Shown: in pieces, positions 1 through 12,400 of the stretch
How the letters are laid out: every line of letters starts with the position of its first letter
How positions within the stretch are numbered: position 1 is the stretch's first letter
Source: Isoperla grammatica
Taxonomy: Eukaryota; Arthropoda; Insecta; Plecoptera; Perlodidae
Assembly (NCBI GenBank): GCA_945910005.1
Contig: OX246748.1
Coordinates: 9,980,863-10,044,862, forward strand
Reading direction: 5' to 3'
Length of the DNA: 64,000 nucleotides
Program-made: the position numbers and the translations under genes
Notes under the pieces: model-generated
What the model saw: the letters and a program-made list of their open reading frames with translations, nothing else
The model's database searches: none
Told to the model about the DNA's origin: nothing

Positions 1-1914
1 GCAGCACTGTGCGTCTTAGAATATCCAAGACTGTACGGTATTAATTAACAAAGGTAAAACTTCTTTATCGATTCTGGTACTATAACAATAGGATGCGTGC
101 ATTCTGGTGGTGAGAATATGACTGAAGTAGGGCCGCTTCTCCTTAAAATCTTCCTCCCATAACCGTCTCAGACCCAACCTCGCTGGTCGTTATCTTAGTA
201 TTTAATAGAGATCAAGGATTAAACGTTGTTTACAAATTATAAAAAAGCTACCTATGTTGTAGTAGTACTACTTTATCGACTATTTGCCCACACCCACAGG
301 AACAGGACTACCTGCGAGCGCATGTGTTTGCAGCTAGAGTTACGCTACTGTATACAATAGTGTGGTCACATGACAAAATGAACAATAGCTGATCAAATTA
401 AACAAACCACACAACATGACGGTATCGCACGCAGAAATAAGATACCCATTTTACATTTCTTTTATTGTTCATACTGATAATATTGCCGTTTGTGCTTTTC
501 TCACAAGTTGTGTGATCACTTTTTATTATTATTTATACACTAAAATACAATATTTTAGTACTAATTTTAAATTCGGTATAATGATTTCAATGACTGGAAT
601 TCATTTACCTACTAGAGAACATTGACCAGATAATTATTTTTTTTCCCACCAACCAAATTCAAACGTATGCAAATTAAATATATTCCACTTCCATTACGCT
701 AGTGAATTGTCACCTCGTTTGTGTTCACACTTTTCAATATGAAAATAACAGTTGATTAAAATAAAAAAAAATATCTTTTTGCAAAATTAATTACGTTTTG
801 GATTAGATCCGATAATTGAGATATTATTGTGTTATTGGATTTAATCCAAATGCAATGCATGTTGCATGAATATTTGTTCGTTATCTGTAGACCATGGTAA
901 TTTCTATCTGTTGTATCTACTCAAAATTTCGATTTTGTTTTCTTAAAAGATACGCACGAAAACCTTTAATTCTCAAGATTTCTGAGCTCTCATTTCTGAA
1001 AACCCGCGTTCAGCTGTGCTACTAAACTATATAGACGTGTATTTCGACCAAAACTATAATTTCATTAAACTTTTAGGGAAAATAAATAAATAAAATAAAT
1101 AAATTCACATTTAGAGTCTACCCACTAAATAATAATATTAGTACACAGTATTTTCAAAGCCCCAAGATTAAAAAAATAATGCAAAAGCCCCAACTTGTTT
1201 TACGTGTTGTTTTAAATCAGAGACGTTTATATCAACAATTAAAATTGTTTTATAAATCATTGTATCATACAACCAGTGGCGTTGATCGAACATGACCCGA
1301 GAGCGAGGTACGCCACTGATGTCCGCCAAGGTCACTGAGGTCAAAGTGTCTTCCTGTACTGCTTCTTGCGTGTGGACAAAGCACACCTGAAGAATGCTCA
1401 TGTTCACACAGTCTCCTACTACCCAGGCTGAAAACCTGGACGCAGATTCATAAAGGTGTCTAAATACTAAGACGTCCCAGTTTAGGCAAATCTTAGTGAC
1501 ATAAATCACGCATATGTTCTTCTGCAAGGTCATAAATATGAAATGTAGTAAAATATCAACAATTTAACTAATAATGTTTTATTTTTGAATGTGTTGTAAA
1601 TCCCAGAGATGACTTATCTTGATTTATCTAGCTAGGATTTGCCTAACTTAGGCATCTTTGTGAATGAAGGCCTGGCATAATTATCTGTTGTGCAGCAGGG
1701 CAAGGGATATTGTTACGTACATCTCAGTCCATTCTGTGCAGTCCAATCTGTAGTTCTAGATGTGTGTTTGTGCTGTTGCCTAAATTATACAACTGTTGAT
1801 AATTAAACAATGCTTCATAGAAAGCCTTACCAATAATTGGAGTGATATGGAATATCCAAGAGTACTTACATTGTAACAGAGAAAACATTGAAAACATCTT
1901 CAGTTAGGATTGCC
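1..1914. other. AT-rich intergenic stretch without a recognised gene
   Basis: No conserved protein is visible on either strand. The longest open frame (minus strand, 1168-1533, 121 codons) has no motif I recognise and no supporting splice or codon signal. Around 1083-1130 lies a piece (AATAAATAAATTCACATTTA, then a CCCACT stretch) that recurs at about 18040-18090, so it is an interspersed repeat. Confidence 0.5.
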
Positions 1915-1985
1915 AATAGCTAGTACGAACCGGCGACCTCCCGGATTAAGAGTCCCACGTTTAACGCGTGAATCGTCTCCGTAGG
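1915..1985 (-). repeat. tRNA-derived SINE fragment
   Basis: Read on the minus strand, the segment has an A-box-like start (GATTCACGCG) and, after GGGAGGTCGCC, a B-box-like GGTTCGTACTA. The phrase GGAGGTCGCCGGTT is shared with the plus-strand copy near 2680, so this is a dispersed repeat and not a single tRNA gene. No paired acceptor stem is present. Confidence 0.45.
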
Positions 1986-2629
1986 AAAAACTTGTTTAAA
2001 ACTTCCATACCGAAGGATATAAATAATTACACTTCACGGTCCTACAACGACAACAATGCGCACAACAATTAAAATTAAAAAAAAAAAATGTTTGCATCAA
2101 TGAACCTTTGGCATAAGTTTTGAAAACTATTATTTTAAAATTATTATGATGCATTGTTGTCATTTTAGATTTAGAAGAGCGTGATAAATAAATTCAGTCT
2201 TAGATCATTTTGAAGTCCTTGACATGAACTAGTTCTGTACTTATTTAGTGTTTTCTTGGAAGATTAAGTAACAAGTTGTAATTGTGTATCTAAGTTTCCT
2301 CCTTCGAATAGTTATTAGTATAACAGTCGACCGTAACCATAACGTCAATCTGGAGCCACGATACCGTAAACAGCGTCAGTTCGTTTGTGCTAGGAACCCT
2401 CAAATGTTCTGTGATGTTTCTTCGCTGATGTGAAAGAACACTGGTAAGTGTGATGATTTTTGTTAATTGCTTTCCATCTATCTCTATATTGTAATCAAAT
2501 CATGCTATATTCGAGATGACGTGGGTTGATAGTTGATATAGATGAAGATTGAAGCTAATAAAAAAAGTGCAGTAGGTAATTTCACCTAATGTTTCTATCG
2601 TGTTTCAATACAGAGAGCTTCATTTGTTG

Positions 2630-2705
2630 ACCGATAGAGGTAGCTCAGCGGTAGAAGCGAGATTCTAAGCCAGGAGGTCGCCGGTTTGATTCCAGCCACC
2701 TGATT
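2630..2705 (+). repeat. tRNA-derived SINE head
   Basis: GGTAGCTCAGCGGTAGAAGC is a good pol III A box, and GGTTTGATTCC about 30 bases downstream is a B box. The 5' and 3' ends do not pair as an acceptor stem and no CCA-ready tRNA fold closes, so this is the promoter head of a SINE. The following tRNA-unrelated body is not delimited. Confidence 0.55.
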
Positions 2706-3580
2706 TGATTCCAATCATGACTGAAAGGTTTAATTCGAGTTTTTCTCAGTCGTAAAGGCGAATTCTAGGATAGGGTTCTATACTATTAACAGCCCTTGGA
2801 CATTCCTTCAAACTATCTAAACACTATACCATACCTAGTTAGTCGCCCGAAGAGGGGCACATCAGGTAAAGCTGGTGTGCACCCTATAACAGGTATTCCC
2901 ACAAACAATAATACTACTTTACACTTGTTGAGTGCTTGCATCAAGTCGTGCCAAGTGATGCTTATTGAAAAACACCATTACGTAAAACAGGTTGGCCTTT
3001 GAGGTATGTGGTTGAGATGGGATGGGATAAACCCGTTCAGGTATCACACATATTATTAGTACGGCACGCACGCAACATAGCAAAGGGTTGTCTCAACTTT
3101 CAGTAAACAGTAAATCCACAAAACTACATCAAATCGAAACATGTGTGAAGTTGTGAATGTTGTCGACACGAAAGAAAATTCTTTGGATCTGCAAACGTTT
3201 CTGAAATTATAATACTATGGTTGTAAACGAGAAATACACTCAAATACGAAATAATTATTTACACGAATAGTCTCGCGTGCTCATTCAAACTATTTTCAAT
3301 TTCAATTTACCTAATTTAAACTTAAAACTGTATTCTGTGAGATAGCAACCATTCTAAGAGATTATCTAGGATCCTTTGTATGATTCTTAAAAAAATCGTT
3401 AAGCCAAAATATCAACAAATCTTAAAAAAAAAAAACAAAAAAAAAAAGGTATTACAAAATCTACTAACATTAATTTTACATTTACACACTTGTTTATTGT
3501 TGTACATAAAGATTGAGAACACCGTGATGTTATTCATACAAACAGTCCTCCTAGGAAGATTTTAACATTCTATGTCCCCG
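2706..3580. other. Intergenic stretch, no gene seen
   Basis: AT-rich, with an A-rich low-complexity run around 3425-3450. Short open frames here (for example 3380-3565) are artefacts of that run. Confidence 0.5.
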
Positions 3581-3632
3581 ACAGAGGCTCGAACCTGGCA
3601 CCTCCGGGTTCGAGCCCCGGATGGTTCTCACC
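3581..3632. repeat. tRNA/SINE-like B-box remnant
   Basis: GGTTCGAGCCCCGG resembles a pol III B box, and a second, inverted B-box-like CTCGAACCTGG lies 15-20 bases before it. No convincing A box is placed correctly on either strand, so only a fragment can be claimed. Confidence 0.35.
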
Positions 3633-5224
3633 TCCCCTGCGCGGGCTCGTCCGTACCACATGGTCCCGATGACGTCACAATCACCAGCACTGCAGAGAGT
3701 AGCAAGATGAGCCTCGACATATCTCCGTCACGGCCCGCAAGACACTGAGGCAGGCAGGTGGTGGGAGGCTGCAGGGGCCCAGTGGCGGACCCAGTGGCGG
3801 ACCGGGGGATTCGAGCAACCGTGGTGCGACAATAATAACAAAAATAGGTATACTTAAAAATTCAGCTTCAAGATTCACTTTTTCAATCCATTTTAGGTAA
3901 AGTATTATCTTTGTACATGTAGCACCTATATCGGAGGGACCGATAGGTGATATATATATATATATAACGTTGACTTATTATTTTAAATACAAATTGGATT
4001 GGTTGAACCGAAAAATATTTTCTTACTTTACATTTTGCAACCAACAAAATCTAAGGAATCATATATATATACTAAGGTAATATTGTACGTGGGGCTGATG
4101 TAGAAGAATAACATTCCAAAAATAAATTAGAATTCTCTTTTTTAACTCAAACGTACTTTATTATTTATTTGAATTTAACGACGTATCTCAACTACCATTA
4201 TCAAAACTATGACGTATGTGGAGGAAAGGGACAAGTAGGACGTAAAGATAAAGAAAAGGAAAGGGTGTCGATTGCCTTTCGTCTGGCTTCTCCACCTTGA
4301 TCTGTCCCCGACTAGGGTGGCCTTACCAGAAGCATACGCTTCCGCCGACACAGCCTATCTCTCGGGATCAGCAAAGAACGCAAACCTGCCCAGTGCCCAC
4401 CACGATAAGTTAGCAGTTCCTGGGTAGAAACGTAATTTCCGAAACTTGTCAAGTTCAAGGGGGGGGGGGGGGGGGGGAGGGGGGCAAGTTCCCTTCTTGC
4501 CAGCAGCGGCCATTGGCCTTGGTAAGATGTCACATACGGACCGAAGAATATGTAATGATCTGTAGACAAACCAAACAGTCTTATTGACAGAAGTCAAGTG
4601 GACGAGTATTTGACTGTGAGAAAAGCACCAAGGGCGTCTCGTCTCCTTGAACCGACTCATGCATGACGTTGCTGATTGTCGGCAGGTAAAAGCACCAAGC
4701 ATGCACGCGCACTTTGGTTTTGCACATACATAACAGCTGACTAGTCTTTACTCATGCAAAATACAATTGGAATATTTTATCGGTTCAGTGAAAATTGAGC
4801 TTATAATTAAATTAAATATTTTTTATTCCAACTTAAAGGTCCATAAACAACTGAACCACAAAACACAAAAATAACAACCAATAAAACAACAACAGATTAC
4901 ATCAACTAAATAATTAGTCAAGACTTGACGTTTTCGCTCCATTTTTGCAGTCGGGGATGTTACCTAGATAGACGGTAGATTTGAGTAATGCACTATTAAT
5001 TGCCGACACTGACGAATAATTAATAAACATCGTTAGCCAGTCATGCAGTGTCGCAACTCTCAATAGAGATTGTTCTATAAGAAAATGTATAGCCATAAAA
5101 ATACCATGAAAGTTCTTTTGCATGCATTAATTTAACTGTATTCCAAAGAAGCTAGACAGAATTCTCTCGCCACAGACGTACCACTTTGCGTTCGAACACA
5201 TGAGAATGGATGCCTTCACATTGA
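3633..5224. other. Intergenic stretch with simple repeats
   Basis: No conserved coding sequence. It contains a (TA)8 microsatellite at 3951-3966 and the poly-G tract listed separately. Minus-strand open frames at 4312-4702 run through the poly-G tract and encode only low-complexity proline runs. Confidence 0.5.
4459..4484 (+). repeat. Poly-G tract (G19-A-G6)
   Basis: An uninterrupted run of 19 G, one A, then 6 G, followed by CAAGTT. It could form G-quadruplex structure. The second tract near 5225 has the same layout (long G run, single A, short G run, then C), suggesting two copies of one repeat family. Confidence 0.85.
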
Positions 5225-5242
5225 GGGGGGGGGGGGAGGGGG
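5225..5242 (+). repeat. Poly-G tract (G12-A-G5)
   Basis: Second G run with the same G(n)-A-G(n)-C layout as the one near 4460. It directly adjoins the minus-strand SINE head at 5256-5335, so on that strand it is a poly-C tract just downstream of the B box. Confidence 0.8.
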
Positions 5243-5255
5243 CACTTGCTCTGCC

Positions 5256-5335
5256 CCTGGCTCGGATTCGAACTGGCAATCTCCCGAATTAGTCTCGCGT
5301 GATGAGAGAGTAGCTCGGAGCCATAATTTCCTTCC
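5256..5335 (-). repeat. tRNA-derived SINE head
   Basis: Minus-strand reading gives an A-box-like GAGCTACTCTCTCATC and a B-box GTTCGAATCC about 40 bases later, the normal pol III spacing. The body continues toward lower coordinates through the poly-C (plus-strand poly-G) tract. Confidence 0.5.
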
Positions 5336-5342
5336 ATAAAAT

Positions 5343-6179
5343 TCCTTTATTTATACATGTCACATACATATATTACATAAGGAATCTTGTCGGTCAATTA
5401 TATAATGCTGATTAATAATTATTTTAGAAATCTTTTAGCAAATCCTAAATAGTAATTTTTTGTTGAAAACGTAGCCCTGGACAACTTCTTCCTCTTTAGC
5501 TGATGACAATGAGATCCACTGACAACACACATACAATTTAAAAACATACATCCATAACATTTTATAATGCACTAACATTCAAATCATTACACATTCAACA
5601 TCAGGACGGCAACGAAAGACAACAAACAACAAGGGGCATTGCCGCTTTGGTATTTTTATTCAAACAATAATTGTGTTTCAAGTCCTAAAACCGTCGACTT
5701 CAAGTTTCCTCTGGAACTTGTTTATTGATTATTTGTCCAACAAATTGATATAATTAAATTATTTTATTCGTACCATACTATCTGTAACCAGTTTTACAAA
5801 GTTAACAGTGGGTGTAACATTATATTATATACAATGAACACAAATTCGAAACCTTTTATTTGAAACTCGCGGGTATTTCATTGCGACACTGCGCTACCTA
5901 TAAATCAGTGTGATCGAAGTGTACAGACATGTGCTCAACCAACAAGTGTGCGACTGCGAGTAGTATCTTTGGTGCAAAGTGTTTGGGAATGGGGTCAGAG
6001 TGGGCGTGTTTGTGCATGAATTTTGAACTGTCATTCCAGGCCTAGCTACCAGTTAGGTTAGGTCGAGTGAACTCTTTAGTAGTAAGATTAAATTCGGTGA
6101 TTATACGCTTGCTCTACGTTCATACATAAGCAATAGCACGACGATTAGCTATATACGCAATTGTTAAGAGAGCTTGACG
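5343..6179. other. Upstream flank of the HACD gene
   Basis: No gene is visible. The last few hundred bases presumably hold the promoter and 5' UTR of the dehydratase gene, but no TATA box or initiator can be assigned with confidence. Confidence 0.4.
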
Positions 6180-6480
6180 TCACCTAGGCCTAGTAGCCTA
6201 TTAAAATATAGGCTAGGCCTCTAGGCGCTTGTTCTGGCCTAAGCTGTAGCCGAGGCCTAGCCTACCTAGGCCTTATTACAATGGCTAACTCAAAAGCAAA
6301 AAAAGAAGTGAAGGAAATTTCCAGCTTAGGTAGTGGCTATTTATTTGCCTACAACTTTGCTCAAGTCATAGGGTGAGTAGGAAGTCTTCTATCTACTTAG
6401 GCATAGGCCTAGGCCTACGTAAGCACATGGAGGTTAGCTGTTATGCCGAGGGGCTAGGCCTATGAAATTTCTAGCCTAAG
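6180..6480. repeat. Cluster of TAGGCCTA-type palindromic motifs around HACD exon 1
   Basis: Many copies of AGGCCT, CTAGGCCTAG and close variants surround the first coding exon. They recur at 6540-6715, 19830-20060, 22027-22100, 22440-22490, 43615-43930 and 56325-56360. The motif is self-complementary and low in complexity. Its function is unknown. Confidence 0.7.
6281..6372 (+). CDS. HACD2: HACD exon 1 (residues 1-30)
   Basis: Encodes the lysine-rich cytosolic N terminus and the start of the first membrane helix (YLFAYNFAQVI). The donor is GG|GTGAGT, phase 2, and Gly31 is completed by exon 2. Third codon positions are mostly A/T. Confidence 0.9.
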
Positions 6481-9400
6481 GCCGAGTCTACTTTGTTGCC
6501 AGAGCCCCGACGGTGTATGTTTACATTTAAACAGACTGTAGACCTAGGCCCTAGCCTAGGCCTAGGCATTGAACTAGGCCCTAGTTTCTTGTTTTCTTCT
6601 CCTTTTCTGCAGGCAGGGCACTACTTATCTGGTGGCAGAGACTGCCTAGGGCTAAACCTAAACTGTGGAATGTTGGCCCTAGCAATTTGTAACTTTGGGT
6701 GGGCTAGGCCCTAACCCCTATTGTTGTTGTTGTTGTTCTCTCTTCTCACAGTTGGCTGGTTGCCAGTGGTGAGGGTCTCTTATCTTCCTTCCTTACTCCT
6801 GTCCCCTCCTTAGCAGGTTCCCTCCTTCCTCCAACCTCCTCTTGCTGCTTCTTCCCATTCTTATCCTTTTTCCTCGTTTCACTCCCTTCCGTTTCACCTC
6901 TTGTCCTCATCCCGCTTCCTTCACCTTTGCCATTGCCTTTTTCCTTTTCCTTCCCCTTGGGTTCAGGTTTTGGCCTCAGCCTGTCAGCAAAAGCCTTCAC
7001 CTTTCCTAACCCCATGACTTCCCCCTCCAACTGGTTCCACTCCACGGTCGCCCTTCCTAGGAAGGAGAACTTGCCTATGTCCGTCCTCCATGTCCTTCTT
7101 TCTATTTTCCACTGGTGGTCCCCCCTGCCCATGTAGCTGGCTCCTTCCACTGCCCTACTTAATTCCCCCCACCCCTCATGCTTCCTTACCACCCTGTACA
7201 TTTTCCCCAACCTGTCCCTCCGTCTCCTGTCCTCGAGAGTTTCCCAACCCAGTTCCTTGACCAATTTCGTTACGCTCTCGTACTCTCTTCTCTTCCTTCC
7301 ATCCCCCATATCTATTTCCATCCATCTATTCGCCCTTCTAAGTACTCTTCTCGCCGCCCTCTTTTGAACCCCCTCCAGAGCATCTCTCCCCTTACTGTCA
7401 TGCGGATCCCATACCGCCCCTGCATATTCCAGGCCTGGCCTAACCAGAGCTCTATACACATGCTCCCTTATTTCCCCACTTGCTCCCCTCAGCACCCTCA
7501 TCACAAAGTTTAGGTTTCTTACGCCCTTCCCAACCATCCTGCTTATCTGTTGTCCCCATTCCAGCGTATCCGCCATCCACACTCCTAGGTACCTAATCAC
7601 CTCCACTCTCTCCAACACTTGTCCCTGAATCTCATACGTCGGTCCCACCCTCCTCCCCTGTCTCCTTCTTGTAAACCTTACCCACTTGCACTTGCTCGCA
7701 TTCAGACTCATCATATTAACCCTCACCCACTCCCCCAGCTTTTTCATGTCATCTCCCAATAACTCCTCATAACCTTTCTAACACACCTACCTATCTAACA
7801 ATCCTATCTAACACCTGAAGCCGCAACAATTCTCAAACACTGTCATAGGATAGGACCTATATGTTATATTTACATACATTAGGCCTATCATACGAAGTTG
7901 GTCTACACGGTTGAGTCATGATGTTACCTAGATCCTCTATTACTGTTGAAGGCCCTTAGATCAATTCTTGTAGGACTAACTTTGTGGGCAGACTATAATA
8001 TTAGGCTATGCCTACAAAATGTATTATTTTATTTTTGCTTATATTTTTAACTTGTTTCAGATGGAGCTACGTTTTATTTTTATTGGTGAAGCACTATGCA
8101 AGTCCAAAAGGTGCACCATTATGGGAAACTATGAAACCAATAATAGTCGTCTTTCAAAATGCTGCCGTTCTTGAGGTAGCCTTACCATAATATAATCTCA
8201 TTTTGTTATCATCATCATCATCATCATTATCCATCGCCGTTTCCTGTTACTGGTAGGGTAGCTTGGGTTTCACAACCAAATTTTCCCACCTCTTCCTATC
8301 TTACCACAATCGTACTTCCTCTACTTGCTCCCAGTTCTCTCCCCTCGTCTGTAGGTCTTCAGCAATCTTTTCCTTCCATCTCTTCCTTGGTCTTCTCGGT
8401 CTTCTTCTTCGTTCAATCTTTTTTTCATATATTCTCCTGGGCATCCTCTTTCTTCTTATATGCTGTTCAAAAGATTTCATATTGCATATATTCACTAGAA
8501 CTAGTGTTGAAGTAAGTTTATTTTTTCCCCAGCACATACCAAATCCTGTTGACATTGCTGCTTCCCTGCGTGACTACCACATCTATTACATCTCATCTTC
8601 ATCTTAGTTTTTTGTATGTGACTTGCACATTTTTGTTTGCATCATTAAATTACATAAAGGGCTGTACCGTATTGTGAAAGTTGTAAAAACAAACAATCAA
8701 TACGGTAGTGTTCAAGGTTATGCTGATAAATGCCAATAGCATTGGTTTCTTTATTGAGGGTGTTGTGATCAACAATCATTTTTGCATTCACACAATTTGT
8801 TGCTAGTCAACCACATTGTTGTATCTTTCTTTGATTGGTGTATTTTCAACATTTTTCTGAAACTAAACATGGTCCCATGGCCAGGGGCGGACTGGCATAA
8901 AAAGGCCCGGGATGCTGGGTTTCGGGGGGCCCCCACGAGGTGGCATGGTGCAGCTGGAGTCTGGGGCGAAGCCCCAGCCGCTGGAGGCAAACACGCCGAG
9001 GCCGCAAATTTTTTTTGGGTTGGATTGAATTTTATGGCTTAAAATGCGATTTTTGGGCGCGATTAACAGAGGCCACCCTACCAGTAGAAAAATAATTTCA
9101 ATTATATTCAATTAATTCATTGAATATTACAATAAATATAACAATAAATTCAATTATAATTTCAAAATGTACTTAGCCTATAGAGTGGGGTTAAGATTTT
9201 TTTAACAATATACAGAGAAGTATTTGTATCATAGGAACTTTCTGGTGGTCGCCCAGGGGTCCGGACTGCCAAAGGGCCCGGATTTGCCCAGGCGCCCGGG
9301 ATGCGATTGCATCCCGGCATCCCTAGCCAGTCCGCGCCTGGCAATTCCCCTATCTTCCTCATTGTAAGATTGAAAAAACACACCTGTTTACCAAAAACAC

Positions 9401-12400
9401 GGTACAGTAGACCAACATGTAATTAGTAATTACACATGTATAAATTATGTATCACATTGTAGATAATTAAATGCTGATGAAAACAGAGCTTTAGAAAGTA
9501 GTTGTAATAGAACTCGTTTTGGAGATTACGCAATTCTCCAATCGGACCCATTGTAAGATTGAAAAAACACACCTGTTTACCAAAAACACGATACAGTAGA
9601 CCAACATGTAACTACACATGACTAAATTATGTATCACATTGTAGATAATTAAACGCTGATTTAACCAGAGCTTGAAAAAGTAGTTGTAATCAAACTCGTT
9701 TTGGAGATTACGCAATTCTCCAATCGGACCCATTGTAAGATTGAAAAAACACACCTGTTTACCAAAAACACAATACAGTAGACCAACATGTAACTACACA
9801 TGACTAAATTATGTATCACATTGTAGATAATTAAATGCTGATTTAACCAGAGCTTTAAAAAGTAGTTGTAATCAAACTCGTTTTGGAGATTACGCAATTC
9901 TCCAATCGGACCCATTGTAAGAATGAAAAAACACACCTGTTTACCAAAAACACGATACAGTAGACCAACATGTAACTACACATGACTAAATTATGTATCA
10001 CATTGTAGATAATTAAACGCTGATTTAACCAGAGCTTTAAAAAGTAGTTGTAATCAAACTCGTTTTGGAGATTACGCAATTCTCCAATTGGACCCATTGT
10101 AAGATGGAAAAAACACACCTGTTTACCAAAAACACGATACAGTAGACCAACATGTAACTACACATGACTAAATTATGTATCACATTGTAGATAATTAAAC
10201 ACTGATTTAACCAGAGCTTTAAAAAGTAGTTGTAATCAAACTCGTTTTGGAGATTACGCAATTCTCCAATCGGACCCATTGCAAGATTGAAAAAACCCAC
10301 CTGTTTACCAAAAACACGATACAGTAGACCAACATGTAACTACACATTACTAAATTATGTATCACATTGTAGATAATTAAACGCTGATTTAACCAGAGCT
10401 TTAAAAAGTAGTTGTAATCAAACTCGTTTTGGAGATTACGCAATTCTCCAATCGGACCCATTGCAAGATTGAAAAAACCCACCTGTTTACCAAAAACACG
10501 ATACAGTAGACCAACATGTAACTACACATTACTAAATTATGTATCACATTGTAGATAATTAAACGCTGATTTAACCAGAGCTTTAAAAAGTAGTTGTAAT
10601 CAAACTCGTTTTGGAGATTACGCAATTCCCCAATCGTACTCATTGTAAGAGTGAAAAACCTACACCTGTTTACCAAAAACACATTACAGTAGACCAACAT
10701 GTAATTACACATGATAAAAGTATGTATCACATTGTAGATAATTAAACGCTGATAGAATAAAACTTTAAAAAGTAGATGTAATCAAACTTGTTTTGGAGAT
10801 TACGCAATTCCCAGGGGCGGACTTAAATAAAAAGGCCCGAGATGCTGGGTTTCGGGGGGCCTACACGAGGTGGCGTGGCGCAGCTGGGGTCTGGGGCGCA
10901 GCTGGGGTCTGGGGCGAAGCCCCAGCCTGCGGAGGCGCAAATCTTTTTTGGGTTGCATGCATGGAATGCGTTTTTAGGGCGCGAAAGGCCACCCTACCAG
11001 TAGCAAAATAATTTCAATTATGTTTAATTAATTCATTGAATATTTACTATAAGTATAACAATAAATTCAATTATAATTTCAAAATAATACTAAAGAGTGG
11101 AGTTAAGATTTTTTTAGCAATATGCAGAGAAGTATTTGTATCATAGGAACTTGCTGGTGGCCGCCCGGGGGCCCGGACTGCTAAAGGGCCCGAATTTGCC
11201 CAAGGGCTCGGGATGCAATCGCATCCCGGCATCCCTAGCCAGTCCGCGCCTGCCCATGGCTAATTCTTGGTAGCTTTCAATAGACGTCACGTGGCGGCCA
11301 GTATGCGGTACTCATTGCTTGTTTACATTCGTTCTGTCAACAGTAGACACACAGGTTTTCAAGGAAATATCACAGTTTTAAGCCGTATAGATTGATGTGT
11401 GCAGGTAAAAGTTCAAGAAAATGATAACACATGCAAATGATTGTCTTCAAACAGAGTTTACGCGTTCTTATTTTGTTTTCAGTCATAATACGGAAACTTT
11501 GTTTGAAAACAGTTGATGTGTCAGTCAAAGGACATCTGCAATATTGCAACAATGCAGTTTCGGAAGAACGTAAACAAATGTCTACAGATTACCTCAGTAT
11601 GGCTACCTTGCGATATCGGAAATGACGTTATTGCAAGCTCCCTATTGTCTGGAATAGTTTAGTAGGGATATGATGCAACAGCTATTACCTCGAGTAAGAT
11701 GACAAATTTGAATGTTGACATTGTTAATTATTCATTGTTGAAGAGACAATAATAAAGAGACGAGGCTTCTGCCTTTTTCTGAGGGATTTCGTTATTTTTG
11801 TATTACAATATCAATTCTCAAACTTCAAATTCGTCATCGTACTCGAAGGTAAGCCATTGGTTTCTATCCCTTGACTCAACCAATCAACTTTAAAAACGAG
11901 CCCTCGTCTCTCCGCGCAGATTGTCCACATCATGCTGGGTCTGGTCAACACGAACGTGATTGTCACCGCCACCCAGGTCGCGTCGCGAGTGGGCGTCGTT
12001 TGCGGCGTTCTCCTGGCTACGCCCACCGCGCCCATCTCCATAGGACTGCCGCTGTTGCTGGCGGCGTGGTCCGTCACGGAGATCACTCGCTACCTCTACT
12101 ACGCTCTCAACGTCATCAACGCCGTGCCCTACGCACTCATCTGGTGCAGGTGTGTGTGTATTACAGTCGACCCACTCGGTTACAGGCACTGATTTTCAGT
12201 GGAGGACATTTGTAGGTACAACTTTTATCGAGTGCTCCATTGCTATGACGACTCCAAAGTCATCGTTTGAATGTGCATGAGTGTATCAAGTAGATACAGT
12301 TGATAAAGTGAGATAATCATGAGGTGGGGGGGGATATTTTTTTATGTTTCATTTTATTTTATTGTCAATTTTATTCATTATTTTACTTCAAAATTTTTAT

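Larger units (their letters stand above)
8874..11260. mobile_element. Composite hAT structure: two MITEs flanking a 182-bp satellite array, with outer target duplication
   Basis: CCCATGGC occurs immediately before the left MITE (8874-8881) and immediately after the right MITE (11253-11260), so 8882-11252 behaves as one transposed unit with an 8-bp duplication. Inside, GCAATTCC sits at both inner borders (9341-9348 and 10804-10811). That octamer belongs to the satellite unit. The simplest reading is that MITEs first sat inside a satellite array at GCAATTCC, and that the outer ends of two of them later mobilised the segment between them into HACD intron 2. Confidence 0.75.

Noticed and set aside
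1168..1533. 121-codon minus-strand ORF as a gene
   Set aside because: No family resemblance, ordinary AT-rich composition and no splice partners visible.
2630..2705. tRNA gene
   Set aside because: A and B boxes are good, but no acceptor stem closes and the anticodon arm is degenerate. Related fragments recur, so it is a SINE head.
9491..10730. Series of 87-109-codon minus-strand ORFs with the same protein
   Set aside because: They follow the 182-bp period, which is not a multiple of three, and overlap in shifted frames. They are by-products of the satellite.
9343..10808. Possible CRISPR-like array because of regular repeats
   Set aside because: The whole 182-bp unit is conserved with no variable spacers, and the context is an animal intron. 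It is a satellite.
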